A DNA stretch of 52,411 bases, taken from GH45 sp046704385 (lineage in GTDB: Bacteria; Bacteroidota; Bacteroidia; Bacteroidales; SZUA-534). The notes under the pieces were generated by a model, which was given only the letters and a program-made list of their open reading frames with translations, searched no databases and was not told the DNA's origin. Location of the stretch: NCBI GenBank assembly GCA_046704385.1, contig JBJKSB010000059.1:1-52411 (forward strand), in the 5' to 3' direction. A program made the position numbers and the translations under genes. Positions 17,216 to 26,850 of the stretch are shown here, piece after piece (the stretch's first letter is position 1; every line of letters begins with the position of its first letter).

Positions 17216-19988
17216 GCGTTCAGTTTTATTAACTTTTTTAATATATATATTTCTTGTTTGCCAAATCAGGGCTGCATCAACAACCGATACCATAAACTAT
17301 AGCTTCAAAAATAAAGCCTTGCCTGAGGCGCTAAATTTCCTGATAAATAAATACAACATGCCGGTTTTGTATGTAAATAAACAAACCGACACCATAACCG
17401 TAAATGCCGACTGCCAGAACTGCTCCGGAGAACAAGCCCTGAATAATTTATTGACGGGTACCTCATTGCAATGGAAAAGGGTAAACAAACAAATTATTAT
17501 CTACGATACAAAATCAGAGAATATAGTTGCAACACACGAATTAAAAAATATAAAGAGCTCAAGTATCCGGGGCTATATTTATGATTCTATTACCAACGAA
17601 CCGCTACCTTATGCAACCATTGCGATAAAAGGAACCGGAACCGGCACAGTCACCAATCACGATGGTTATTTCTCTATTAATAATCTCTCGGCTGATAAAT
17701 ACCAGTTAAATATTCTATATGTTGGGTACCAGGCCGATTCGCTGTTGGCCGATTTAAGCCGAAATGAAAACCTTGATGTTCAAATCATAAAACTTAATCC
17801 TAAAAATATTGAGCTCGATGCCATTATTATCCGCAAACCGGCCATACATACCAATGCTACAATAAATAAAGCTTCGGTTGTGGTATTCGACCCATTACGG
17901 TTAAAAACAACTCCTACCATGGATCAGGGCGATATTGTCCAGAATATACGTTTAGCGCCGGGTGTAAATATTATACCTGACGATCCGATGGGTATTAACC
18001 TCCGGGGCGGCTCATCGGACCAAACCTTAATTATGTTCGACAAAATTCCCATTTACCACACGCAGCATTTAATGGGCTTTAATGGACTTTTAAATGCCAA
18101 TTGTTCTGAAGGAATTGCTTTACACAGCGGGGGTTTCTCATCCCAATTTGGCGACAGGTTATCGGGTGTATTAAATATTAAAGGCCGGAAAGGGAACAGT
18201 TCCGGTGTTAATGGAGGGGCTTCGGCCAACCTGTATACCGTAAGGGGATATTTAAATCTGCCGGTTACCAGGAAACTCAACCTGTACACCACTTTTAATA
18301 AAAGTTTTGATGTGTTTGGCTCCTCGAAAAACTTGTTGATCCGTGATGATTACTCCTATTTTAACTTTTACGACCAGGTTAAATATACCGGAAAATATGG
18401 TACCGGATTTTATGCACAAGGCCTGGCTGATACCGATTACAAAGTTGATTTTTCGAATTTCAGCGATTTTACAACAAAAATTAATTACGTTATTTCAAAA
18501 AAGGACACTATAAATCTTACCTTTTTATATAGTTACGACCAAATTGACATCCGAAATAACGCAGATACTATAAATTACAGAAGCGGGAACCGATCAGAAA
18601 AATGGAATACTATGGGAGTTAATGCAACTTATTACAGAAAATGGACTCCGAAAATAGAAAGCACTCTTGGTACCATGATCTCAAAATTTGAAAACAATAC
18701 AGGATTTCGCTATGCAGAAGACAACTTTGTAATGAATGATTTTATAAATAAAAATTCTGTATTGCAAACAGAACTTTTTTTAAATACCAAATACCATATT
18801 AACCAACATCTTAACTGGTTGTTAGGTGTTGAAGATACCAAAATAGAAACCGGATTAACCCGGTTCGACCTGACAGACACCATTTCAGAAAGCAACTTTA
18901 CCAACCAATCAACTATTAATAAATTAACTGCATTTTCAGAGTTAAAATTTAAACCCATTGAAAAAATTGAAGTAAATATCGGGTTACGATCCAACAAAAT
19001 TTCTGATCTGGAAGGTTTTGATTTGGATCCCCGTCTCAGTGTGAGATCAAAATTTAAAGAATTTTTTTCGGCCACATTTGCGTGGGGAATTTACCATCAA
19101 TACATTCACCGGACTCCATCAGTAGTAGCCTATAACCTTTCATCAATTGGACCAACCGGTTCGTGGATTTATTCACAGAATAATCTTGCTCCGTCGCAAG
19201 CTATTCACTGGCTTGGCGGATTGAACTTCGATACTAAAATGCTAAGTTTACATGCCACCGTTTATTATAAAACTTATTCCAAATTGCATTTGATTATCCC
19301 ATCGCAAATGCAGATTGCGTATATCGATAATTCCGATCGGCAAAAACGAAGCCTGTATATCGACTGGATTAAAAATCGCGAGGTAATTATGAGCGGCAAT
19401 GATGAAATTGATATTTTTAGCGGAGGTGGTAATTCAAAAGGGTTGGAACTAATATTGCTGAAAAATAAAGGTATTTATACCGGTTTTATCAGCTATCACT
19501 ATAGTGAAACAAGATTTCTTTTTCCATATATGAACAACGGAAATTCATTTATCCCGTCGTACGACCACACTCATGAACTCAAATCGATGAACTACCTTAG
19601 TTACTATAACTGGAATGTTGGAAACATAATTTACCTGGTAAGCGGAAAACCTTACCCTAATCAGTATCCATACCATAGTTATTTCGATGCCAACGAACTC
19701 AACCTTGAACATCCTATAAACTGGGAAATGAATACTGAGAACCGGTTGCCCGTATATTTTAATATGGATATTTCGGTATCGTACGATATTAAAATGAGAG
19801 GAAAGATAAACGGTACAGTCGGAATGGTTGTTCAAAATGTATTTGATACCAAAAATGTAATAAGTAAATATTATACCTGGAACAACTCAGTAGCAGGAGA
19901 CCCTGTTCTGGAACTAAAAAACCAGTACTCGCTTGGCAGGTTATTTAATATTTTTTTAAGTATTGATATTAACTCAAAAAAACAATGA
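17202..19988 (+). CDS. TonB-dependent receptor with STN signalling domain
   Basis: 928 residues. After a signal peptide (ending near residue 25, IRAAST) comes an STN domain ('ALPEALNFLINKYNMPVLYV', about 35-110). A carboxypeptidase-like regulatory domain ('IRGYIYDSITNEPLPYATIA'), the plug ('INLRGGSSDQTLIMFDKIPI', 'GGFSSQFGDRLSGVLNIKGR') and a beta-barrel ending in an aromatic residue pattern follow. STN plus the preceding sigma/FecR pair is the transenvelope signalling arrangement. No SusD gene follows, so this is not a canonical Sus glycan pair; the ligand could be a metal chelate, peptide or small glycan. Start ATG 17202 overlaps fecR. Confidence 0.9.
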   Translation: MLYIKRSVLLTFLIYIFLVCQIRAASTTDTINYSFKNKALPEALNFLINKYNMPVLYVNKQTDTITVNADCQNCSGEQALNNLLTGTSLQWKRVNKQIIIYDTKSENIVATHELKNIKSSSIRGYIYDSITNEPLPYATIAIKGTGTGTVTNHDGYFSINNLSADKYQLNILYVGYQADSLLADLSRNENLDVQIIKLNPKNIELDAIIIRKPAIHTNATINKASVVVFDPLRLKTTPTMDQGDIVQNIRLAPGVNIIPDDPMGINLRGGSSDQTLIMFDKIPIYHTQHLMGFNGLLNANCSEGIALHSGGFSSQFGDRLSGVLNIKGRKGNSSGVNGGASANLYTVRGYLNLPVTRKLNLYTTFNKSFDVFGSSKNLLIRDDYSYFNFYDQVKYTGKYGTGFYAQGLADTDYKVDFSNFSDFTTKINYVISKKDTINLTFLYSYDQIDIRNNADTINYRSGNRSEKWNTMGVNATYYRKWTPKIESTLGTMISKFENNTGFRYAEDNFVMNDFINKNSVLQTELFLNTKYHINQHLNWLLGVEDTKIETGLTRFDLTDTISESNFTNQSTINKLTAFSELKFKPIEKIEVNIGLRSNKISDLEGFDLDPRLSVRSKFKEFFSATFAWGIYHQYIHRTPSVVAYNLSSIGPTGSWIYSQNNLAPSQAIHWLGGLNFDTKMLSLHATVYYKTYSKLHLIIPSQMQIAYIDNSDRQKRSLYIDWIKNREVIMSGNDEIDIFSGGGNSKGLELILLKNKGIYTGFISYHYSETRFLFPYMNNGNSFIPSYDHTHELKSMNYLSYYNWNVGNIIYLVSGKPYPNQYPYHSYFDANELNLEHPINWEMNTENRLPVYFNMDISVSYDIKMRGKINGTVGMVVQNVFDTKNVISKYYTWNNSVAGDPVLELKNQYSLGRLFNIFLSIDINSKKQ

Positions 19989-21703
19989 TTAAAGCCTGTG
20001 TGAATTGGTTGAAAAAAGTTTATGCATGGAGCAGATTGGCTCCGTTACTACTACTTTTTTCCCTTTTCACAGCTTGCAATCCTGACGAAATTAAACCCAC
20101 CGATAACTCCATAAGCTTCGAACCCGATGCCAGTACTCCAATAAATCAGGATTTGATTAACGAAATGGAATATTTTATCAATTCAGGTAAATACGGCCCC
20201 ATAGAAAGCATCATGGTTTTTAAAGACAATAAATGTGTTTTTGAGAAATATTATAATGGTGCCACTCAGGATATGCTGGTTCCATTGTACACCGCCACGC
20301 CGTTTATTACGTCGGGCCTGATGGGTATTGCCATTGACAAAGGCCTAATAAAAACCCAGGATGAACCGGTACTTAATTTCTTCCAGGATATCCCCGATAT
20401 ATCAGATAAATCAGATAAAGAGAAAATTCATTTGCACCACCTTTTATCGCAATCGGCCGGAATTAATTCAGGAGTTGCCTGGCGAGACCTTGATACGGCA
20501 TATGCTGCTATTTTAAATTCCGATATGAATTCAAACCCGGGCGAAGAATATTCCAATGATGCAGGAATGGCTTTTTTAATGGGAAAAATTATGAAAAAAG
20601 CCTGCGCAATTCCGGTAGATAGCTTTGCTTCAGAGTACTTGTTTAAGCCTTTAGACATTACCAATTGGTTATGGGAAAAAGATTCGCTTGGCCGGGTTTA
20701 CACCGATGGTTTCAGCAAAGGACTCTGGTTAAACACACGTGATTTTGCTAAAATAGGATTACTGTACATGAATAACGGTGCCTGGGGTACAAAACAATTA
20801 ATATCCAATTATTGGGTAAACGAAACTTTTAAGCCCTGGATGTATATGTCGTACGAATATCATCAGGGGTATTACTGCCGCGTAATGAATCCCAGTACCA
20901 CTACCCCCCGGCTTTATAATACCAGCGTGGTGAACATCAATGGTTCCTCACAAAATATCTGGATTATGAAAGAAATAAACACCATGATTCTTATAACTGC
21001 TGATAAAAATGCATCAAAAGATAAACTCCCGGAATTTTTAACCCACTACTTGTTACCTGCCTTGTTCCCGGATAGGACGCTCGAATTTAATCCATCATAT
21101 AATTATACGGCTCATATAATTGATTCCATTGAAATTGATGGTGATTTGTCGGAGTGGGATGGCTTTGATAAATTAATTCCGCAAAATCCGATACAAACCA
21201 GGAATAAAATTTCGTACAGCGATTATTATCCTGAAATTAAAATAGCGTGGAGTCGGTTTCGTCCTACCAAAATATTTATAGCTGCCGAAATAATTGATGA
21301 TGTATGTATTGAAAACCAAGCCATAAACGACCATCTGGATATCAGCCTTGATTTATTAAATAAAGGAAGAACCTTTCAATGGATATTCAACACAAATGGT
21401 ACCTTTTACGGTGATGTGGCAAACGCATCGAATACGACTTTTAAAGTTAAAAAACTCGACGACAGGTATTATTTTGAAATTGCCATTGATGTTTGGGAAG
21501 GCAATCCTGTAGAATACGATTTAAAAAACTTTTTTATTGAACCCGGCACATATATTGGCCTGAAAATAAACTGTACCGATGTGGATGATTTTGCCGATTT
21601 AGGTACTGTATTAGGCTGGAGCACTGACGACGAACAGGATTTTTTGTTTAATGACTATACCCGGCCGGCATTGTACGGTTCGGTTTTATTTACAAACAAA
21701 TAA
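19985..21703 (+). CDS. Lipoprotein with degenerate beta-lactamase/PBP-like domain and CBM9-like domain
   Basis: 572 residues; the ATG overlaps the receptor stop by 4 bases. A lipobox (LFTAC, Cys 31) follows the signal. Residues about 60-350 have the serine beta-lactamase (class C/DD-peptidase) fold: 'FITSGLMGIAIDKG', 'LHHLLSQSAGINSG', 'YSNDAGMAFLMGKI', 'TRDFAKIGLLYMNNG'. The nucleophile motif SxxK aligns to TATP (103-106), and the C-terminal HxG motif aligns to 'NINGSSQ'; only the YSN motif (189-191) survives. Residues about 375-560 look like a CBM9-type sugar-binding domain ('IEIDGDLSEWDGFDKL', 'KIFIAAEIIDDV'). Probably a binding pseudoenzyme that serves the receptor operon rather than an active hydrolase. 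Confidence 0.78.
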   Translation: MIKACVNWLKKVYAWSRLAPLLLLFSLFTACNPDEIKPTDNSISFEPDASTPINQDLINEMEYFINSGKYGPIESIMVFKDNKCVFEKYYNGATQDMLVPLYTATPFITSGLMGIAIDKGLIKTQDEPVLNFFQDIPDISDKSDKEKIHLHHLLSQSAGINSGVAWRDLDTAYAAILNSDMNSNPGEEYSNDAGMAFLMGKIMKKACAIPVDSFASEYLFKPLDITNWLWEKDSLGRVYTDGFSKGLWLNTRDFAKIGLLYMNNGAWGTKQLISNYWVNETFKPWMYMSYEYHQGYYCRVMNPSTTTPRLYNTSVVNINGSSQNIWIMKEINTMILITADKNASKDKLPEFLTHYLLPALFPDRTLEFNPSYNYTAHIIDSIEIDGDLSEWDGFDKLIPQNPIQTRNKISYSDYYPEIKIAWSRFRPTKIFIAAEIIDDVCIENQAINDHLDISLDLLNKGRTFQWIFNTNGTFYGDVANASNTTFKVKKLDDRYYFEIAIDVWEGNPVEYDLKNFFIEPGTYIGLKINCTDVDDFADLGTVLGWSTDDEQDFLFNDYTRPALYGSVLFTNK

Positions 21704-21710
21704 AAAAATT

Positions 21711-24056
21711 ATGGGTGTTTTTAAAACTATGATTGTATTAATTATAGAATCAAAAATGATTTCAATAATTATGAAACTGTTGGTTACTGTATCATTAATA
21801 CTATTCATTTCAACACAGGCTCGTTGCCAGTTGGTTGAATATAAAAAAGCCGGAACTGTTGCCAGCTTTAATTCAGTGAATGCAGTTACCGATAATACAG
21901 GATCAGTCATCATTTCGGGAAGTACCGACCTGATTAAAATTACCAACGATACATTCAATATAATTAAATGTCAGTTTAAAACCAAAGGCGATAATTCGAC
22001 ACTTGCTCTTGCCATTGATGCTAAAAATAATATCTGGACATCCACTCAAAGTGGTTCTGTGGGTTTATACAATGGAAACGGCTGGCAAATATGGGATAAT
22101 TTAAATGGCGAACAACCGTTAATTACAGCTATTGCTGTCGATAACAAAGGCAATACCTGGGCTGTTGGGAGTGGTAAATTATTTGAATATAAAGACACAA
22201 TATGGTCGGCTTATACACCCACAGTCGATATTTCAACTCATGTTAAAGATATGGTTTGTCAGAAAGATACTATTTGGCTTACATGCGATAACCAGGGGCT
22301 TGTAAAATACGACGGAACAACCTGGGAAGTTTTTCCCATTAATAACCTTACGGGACAAAATTCAAATGTGTCAGTAGCCATTGATCAAAAAGGCAATAAG
22401 TGGGTATCGTCAACCGATTTTGGAATTGGAAAATTCGATGGCTATTCCTGGAAAGTTTGGCCTAAGGCTGAGTATCCGCAACTTCGTGATATTGAGGATA
22501 TTTATATCGGCTCCGGGGATAAAGTATGGGTTTGTTCCGGTTCAAAAGGAATTTCCTATCTAAACGATTCCACCTGGGAAAACATCAATTATTTAAAAGG
22601 ATTTTATAACAATAGTTATAGCACTTTAACTGCGGATAAAAGCGGCAAAATATGGGCCTGTTCCGGTACAGGTGTATCAGCGTACTCTGCTGCAAAAATC
22701 ACCAACTATCTTTCTGATGCTAAAATCCCGGGCACATATTTTGCCACGCAGTTTTTTGATTCTCAAAACCGTATGTGGTTATCTACCTATGTAGGGACCA
22801 CGGTAATCGACAGCCTTGACTCATCAGATGATATTTTGAATGATGTTATAAAAAACACCTATTGTACGGTTATAAAAGAAGATGCCCAGGGAACCATTTG
22901 GGCCGGAACGCTCGATGGAGTCTGGAGATACAAATCGGGCGAATGGACCCAGTATACCACTACCGATGGTCTAATTAACAATACCATTAATGATATTTCA
23001 ATTGATGGGGAAAACAATGTATGGTGCGCCACTATGGGTGGCATATCAACATTTTACAGGTATTTATGGATAAATTACAGCACCGAAGACGGACTACCAT
23101 TAACTACTTTATCATATATTGAAACAGATAACCAGGCCAATGTCTGGGTATCAGGTTTCAGCCAGGAAAATTCAATATCAATGTTTAACGGGGAGTACTG
23201 GGATACATTACAGCCTCCGTTAGGTGACAGTGTGTACATTCTTACCATGAAACTGGATTTAGACAATGTTCTATGGCTGGGTACCACGAATGGTCTGTAT
23301 AGCTATAACGGGAACGAATGGTCTGGTTATTTTACTGACACTGATCCGGCAAGTAATATATCAGGTATCGGGTTCGATCCGGTAAATAATTTGCTGTTGC
23401 TGAACGAAGGGGATAAAATTGTTCGTTTTGATGGCAAAAATTCCAGTCCCGTGGCATCATTTGAGAATTTTTCGGGCAAAATGAATTACGACAACAATGG
23501 ATATTTATGGGGCAATAACGGGACTACTGTCCGTCGAAGCGCTGAACAGGTAAAATATTTGAAAATTCCAAAGCGATATGCATGGCTTCGGGCATGGGAT
23601 AATGAGTTAACATTTAATTTAATATCAAATTCAAGCTGGAATATATCGTGCGATGCGGATTGGCTCAATTTGAATATATCCTCAGGTGAGGGAAACTATC
23701 AGGTTCAGGCCTTTGCTAATGAAAATTATGAATGGGTAACCCGTGAAACCCAAATTGAAATATCGAGCCCCGGACTATTTACACAATACCTTACGGTTTT
23801 TCAGGATCCCTCACAAAGTTCCACCGCAATAATGAAACCTAAAAACGATGTATTTAAAATTTTAAAAAACGACACCTATTTTATCATTGAAGGTGACAAT
23901 TTTAAAAATGCAGATCTGTATAACATAAGCGGGCAAAAAGTATTAAACTCAACCGACCGGTATTTAAGAATCGGAAATATGACTGAAGGAATATATTTTA
24001 TTAAAATTATTGATATACATAATAAAAGTGAAGTGCATAAAATGGTTATACAATAG
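21711..24056 (+). CDS. Two-component-regulator-propeller-like secreted protein, T9SS-sorted
   Basis: About 781 residues from ATG 21711; in-frame ATGs at 21756 and 21771 give a cleaner signal peptide (MKLLVTVSLILFISTQARC), so one of those may be the true start. About ten beta-propeller repeats follow with the recurring 'DNKGNTWAVG', 'DQKGNKWVSSTDFGIGKFDG', 'DAQGTIWAGTLDGVWRYKSG' and 'DLDNVLWLGTTNGLYSYNG' wording (Reg_prop type). A BACON-like segment ('NSSWNISCDADWLNLNISSG') precedes a T9SS type A sorting domain at the C-terminus ('DLYNISGQKVLNS', 'MTEGIYFIKI'). Unlike hybrid two-component proteins, no kinase is attached. It should be surface-exposed or secreted, in the same operon as the receptor. 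Confidence 0.85.
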   Translation: MGVFKTMIVLIIESKMISIIMKLLVTVSLILFISTQARCQLVEYKKAGTVASFNSVNAVTDNTGSVIISGSTDLIKITNDTFNIIKCQFKTKGDNSTLALAIDAKNNIWTSTQSGSVGLYNGNGWQIWDNLNGEQPLITAIAVDNKGNTWAVGSGKLFEYKDTIWSAYTPTVDISTHVKDMVCQKDTIWLTCDNQGLVKYDGTTWEVFPINNLTGQNSNVSVAIDQKGNKWVSSTDFGIGKFDGYSWKVWPKAEYPQLRDIEDIYIGSGDKVWVCSGSKGISYLNDSTWENINYLKGFYNNSYSTLTADKSGKIWACSGTGVSAYSAAKITNYLSDAKIPGTYFATQFFDSQNRMWLSTYVGTTVIDSLDSSDDILNDVIKNTYCTVIKEDAQGTIWAGTLDGVWRYKSGEWTQYTTTDGLINNTINDISIDGENNVWCATMGGISTFYRYLWINYSTEDGLPLTTLSYIETDNQANVWVSGFSQENSISMFNGEYWDTLQPPLGDSVYILTMKLDLDNVLWLGTTNGLYSYNGNEWSGYFTDTDPASNISGIGFDPVNNLLLLNEGDKIVRFDGKNSSPVASFENFSGKMNYDNNGYLWGNNGTTVRRSAEQVKYLKIPKRYAWLRAWDNELTFNLISNSSWNISCDADWLNLNISSGEGNYQVQAFANENYEWVTRETQIEISSPGLFTQYLTVFQDPSQSSTAIMKPKNDVFKILKNDTYFIIEGDNFKNADLYNISGQKVLNSTDRYLRIGNMTEGIYFIKIIDIHNKSEVHKMVIQ

Positions 24057-24066
24057 TTTTTAATTA

Positions 24067-25026
24067 ATGAAAAAGCTACTACTACTCTGTTTTACTCTGC
24101 TTAACCTGGTGAGTTATTCAACTACGGTAGAATCGAATGATACAACCGTAGTTGAGCTCATCAATTTTACGTCGGAAAGTGTTTATTTCCGGCAAGGAAC
24201 TCCTACCACTAACATATGGCAAATCGGGAGCCCGGCTAAAACTAACTTCACTACTGCCCTGTCGGCTCCCAATGCCATTGTTACCGACACCCTGAACTCA
24301 TATCCGGTGAATAACCTCAGCTATTTTGACCTGGTATTCGATTTTCAGAATTACGACGTGCCCAACCATTATGAATGGCCCAACCTGGGAATTGGATTTT
24401 ATTATAAAATTCAGACTCCCGAACATAAAGACGGCGGATTTATTACAGTGAGTTATGACAGTGGACAATCGTGGTATAATATTATTCAGGATACTTCCGG
24501 GACCTTTATGTTCTCGCCTGCATTTCTGTATTTTCCGAATTATAATCTTTACACGCAAAATGACACCCTGGCCAATGGCGAGCCCGGTTTTTCCGGGGAG
24601 AACCCTGAATGGACTTATACTGAGTTTTACTGGGTTATGGACCAGGTTACCAAATCGGCCTCGCTGGGTGAAAATTTAATAGTACGTTTTAATTTTTACA
24701 GCGACAGCATTGCCGAGAATATGGATGGCTGGATGATTGATGACCTCAGGATATTTTACAACCATGATTTTGGTAGTGTACATGAATTGTTACCGGACAA
24801 TTCTGTATCGGTTTATCCCAATCCCTCAAACGGAATAATCCATGTGAAACTAAATAACTTTAAAGCTCCCTTAAACTATAGCATTTTTGATGTTTTAGGA
24901 ACCTGCATACAGACCGGCAGATTTGATTTACCAGATTCGAAAGCAGCCATTGAAAATAAAGGAGTTTACTTTATTCGTGTTGAAGATGGAATCCAAACTA
25001 TAACCCAAAAAATTATTATTCATTAA
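24067..25026 (+). CDS. Secreted beta-sandwich protein with T9SS sorting domain
   Basis: 319 residues with a signal peptide (MKKLLLLCFTLLNLVSYST). The middle (30-240) is an unassigned beta-rich region that resembles immune-inhibitor-A-like jelly-roll modules: 'GGFITVSYDSGQSWYNII', 'NMDGWMIDDLRIFY'. The C-terminus (about 245-319) is a T9SS type A sorting domain: 'SVSVYPNPSNGIIHVKL', 'IFDVLGTCIQTG', 'NKGVYFIRVEDG'. It begins 10 bp after the propeller gene and ends before a strong terminator, so it closes the operon. Function unknown beyond extracellular location. Confidence 0.8.
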   Translation: MKKLLLLCFTLLNLVSYSTTVESNDTTVVELINFTSESVYFRQGTPTTNIWQIGSPAKTNFTTALSAPNAIVTDTLNSYPVNNLSYFDLVFDFQNYDVPNHYEWPNLGIGFYYKIQTPEHKDGGFITVSYDSGQSWYNIIQDTSGTFMFSPAFLYFPNYNLYTQNDTLANGEPGFSGENPEWTYTEFYWVMDQVTKSASLGENLIVRFNFYSDSIAENMDGWMIDDLRIFYNHDFGSVHELLPDNSVSVYPNPSNGIIHVKLNNFKAPLNYSIFDVLGTCIQTGRFDLPDSKAAIENKGVYFIRVEDGIQTITQKIIIH

Positions 25027-25086
25027 TACAAATCGGTTTACATGGTCATTTAAATAGTTAACCAAACTTCAATTCAATATAAAGCC

Positions 25087-25126
25087 AAAAGGGGCTGTTT
25101 TTAATTTCTAAAAACAAGCCCCTTTT
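25087..25126 (+). terminator. Rho-independent terminator closing the receptor operon
   Basis: AAAAGGGGCTGTTTTTA pairs with TAAAAAC-AAGCCCCTTTT around a loop of about 6 nt, with a T-rich tail following. It lies 60 bp after the last gene of the sigma/receptor operon and just outside the left boundary repeat of the island. Confidence 0.85.
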
Positions 25127-25137
25127 AATGTTTTTGT

Positions 25138-25151
25138 GTGATCCTACCGGG
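25138..25151. repeat. Left attachment repeat: 14-bp copy of tRNA-Arg 3' end
   Basis: gtgatcctaccggg here is identical to 36973-36986, which is the 3' end of the tRNA-Arg gene on the minus strand. The recombinase gene starts 168 bp inside this copy. Together they mark the two ends of an integrated element. Between the repeat and the recombinase, similar motifs 'acttgtatatac' (25179) and 'acttgtattcaa' (25233) may be arm-type binding sites. Confidence 0.75.
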
Positions 25152-25319
25152 GCTACTTATATTTAAACTCCTGTAGACGCACATAAACTTGTATATACTA
25201 ATTTTTAAAGGTTTCAGTTCTTTGTCCATTTCACAATGGTACACTTGTATTCAAATACATGCAAATAAATCGTTGCGAATAATGTTGCATGTTTTTTACA
25301 TATTTGAAATAAAAAAATT

Positions 25320-26597
25320 ATGGCAGCAATACTTTATTATGTGCGGACAACATCAACAAAGAAGAATCCAAAGGTCGCTATCAGGATTCGGTTTACAGTT
25401 GGAAGCAAGGTTTACTACGCGACAACTCCATTTCAAATTGAATTCAATAAATGGAACCATAAAGCACAAAAAGTTAAATCGGAACAATTTAAAGAAGCTG
25501 AACGATCCCATATTACAGGATCAACAATTAATAATGACTTGCTTGATTTAGAAACTCACTTATTAAATCGCTTTAATACCATTTATAAAAAAGATTTAAT
25601 TAGTACGCAATGGTTAAGAGATCAAATTGATTTATTTTTCGTACCCAAAATTGATGAAAACAAAAAAGAGGAACACTTCATTGACTTTATTAATAATTAC
25701 ATGGATAAATTAGATAAAAAAGTTATAAAAAAGACTGGTAAAATACTCGAAAAAACAACTAAGAAAAAATATGTAACTACTTATAAACGGCTTAAAGAGT
25801 TTATAAAAATTTATAACCCGGTTCTTCTTTTAAACCAAGTAAATATAGATTTTTATGAAGAATTTTTTGAGTTTTTAACTTTTGAAATGGATTATGCAGT
25901 GAATACAATTGGCAAACATATCGCTATCTTAAAGGTATTTCTTAATGATGCAAATTTAAAAGGTTATAGCATAGATTTAAGTGGATTTATTAAACCTTCC
26001 GAAGAAAGCGAAAATATATATTTAAATACGGAAGAGCTGGATCAGTTATACAAGTTTGATTTATCAAAAACACCTTACTTGGAAAGAGTGCGGGATTTGT
26101 TCATTGTAGGATGCTGGACAGGATTACGCTTTTCAGACTTGACTTCACTAACTAAAGACAAGGTTAAGGGAAATTCTATTGAGATTAAAACAAGAAAAAC
26201 AGGAATAAATGTAACAATACCCTTACATCTACACACTAAAGAAATTTTAGAAAAATACAAATATGAACTTCCTAATAAAATTTCCAACCAAAAGTTTAAT
26301 AAATACATAAAACTTGCATGCCAAAAAGCCGGCATAATTGAAACAGTAACGAAAACAATGACAAAAGGAGGTAACCTTATTACCAAAACATTTGAAAAAT
26401 GGGAAAGGGTGGCAAGTCATACTGCAAGAAGGTCTTTTGCTTCAAACCTATATAAAGCCGGGTTACCTCATATCTCAATAATGCAAATTACTGGTCATAA
26501 AACAGAAGAATCTTTTTTAAAGTATATAAAAGTTAAACCTGAAGAACATGCAATTAAAATGCAAGAATTTTTTGATAAAATGGCAATGGTTTCATAA
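25320..26597 (+). CDS. Tyrosine recombinase/integrase
   Basis: 425 residues from ATG 25320. An N-terminal arm-binding domain (AILYYVRTTSTKKNPKVAIR) leads to a SAM-like core-binding domain (about 118-215, 'TYKRLKEFIKIYNP') and the catalytic domain. Active-site residues are visible: Arg270 in 'GCWTGLRFSDL', Lys293 in RKTG, His367-x-x-Arg370 in 'SHTARRSFASNLYKAG', His393 in 'ITGHKT' and Tyr402 in 'FLKYIKV'. The family is the one used by Bacteroidota mobilizable and conjugative elements. Position beside the left repeat supports a role in integration and excision at tRNA-Arg. A tRNA-Met 3' fragment follows 36 bp after its stop, which raises a second possible target. Confidence 0.93.
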   Translation: MAAILYYVRTTSTKKNPKVAIRIRFTVGSKVYYATTPFQIEFNKWNHKAQKVKSEQFKEAERSHITGSTINNDLLDLETHLLNRFNTIYKKDLISTQWLRDQIDLFFVPKIDENKKEEHFIDFINNYMDKLDKKVIKKTGKILEKTTKKKYVTTYKRLKEFIKIYNPVLLLNQVNIDFYEEFFEFLTFEMDYAVNTIGKHIAILKVFLNDANLKGYSIDLSGFIKPSEESENIYLNTEELDQLYKFDLSKTPYLERVRDLFIVGCWTGLRFSDLTSLTKDKVKGNSIEIKTRKTGINVTIPLHLHTKEILEKYKYELPNKISNQKFNKYIKLACQKAGIIETVTKTMTKGGNLITKTFEKWERVASHTARRSFASNLYKAGLPHISIMQITGHKTEESFLKYIKVKPEEHAIKMQEFFDKMAMVS

Positions 26598-26632
26598 GAA
26601 TTCTAGGTGTCTCTAATTGCAATTATCAGACA

Positions 26633-26672
26633 CATAATCAGAGGGTCGCTGGTTCGAGCCCAGCTGGGCCCA
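26633..26672 (+). pseudogene. 3' fragment of tRNA-Met(CAU), attachment-site scar
   Basis: The sequence runs from the anticodon (cat, 26633-26635) through the 3' anticodon stem and variable loop to a perfect T-arm (GCTGG-TTCGAGC-CCAGC, 26648-26664) and the acceptor strand TGGGCCC plus discriminator A (26665-26672). No 5' acceptor or D-arm exists upstream: the preceding bases belong to the recombinase 3' region and the anticodon stem does not pair. Only the 3' half is present, as left by site-specific integration at a tRNA gene. It is not a functional tRNA. Confidence 0.8.
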
Positions 26673-26673
26673 C

Positions 26674-26707
26674 AAAGGCATTCAAGGTTTTCTTGGATGC
26701 CTTTTTT
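26674..26707 (+). terminator. Rho-independent terminator after tRNA-Met fragment
   Basis: AAAGGCATTCAAG (26674-26686) pairs with CTTGGATGCCTTT (26692-26704) over 13 positions with one G-T wobble. The loop is 5 nt and a T-run follows. It may end recombinase transcription or be the original tRNA-Met terminator carried with the scar. Confidence 0.8.
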
Positions 26708-26850
26708 ATTTCATTTGCAGGCGATTTGCACGGCACTTTCTAAAAAATGACTTGCGGACGAAAAAAAAATGAATGATTGGATTCAATTTTGTGCGTTTTT
26801 TTTCTTTTCGTTTGCAACAATTTTTAAAATCCTGTACAGATGTATTTATT

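Noticed and set aside
15719..25026. Calling the receptor operon a polysaccharide utilization locus
   Set aside because: No SusD and no clear glycoside hydrolase; the receptor type fits FecIRA-like signalling, and the ligand is open.
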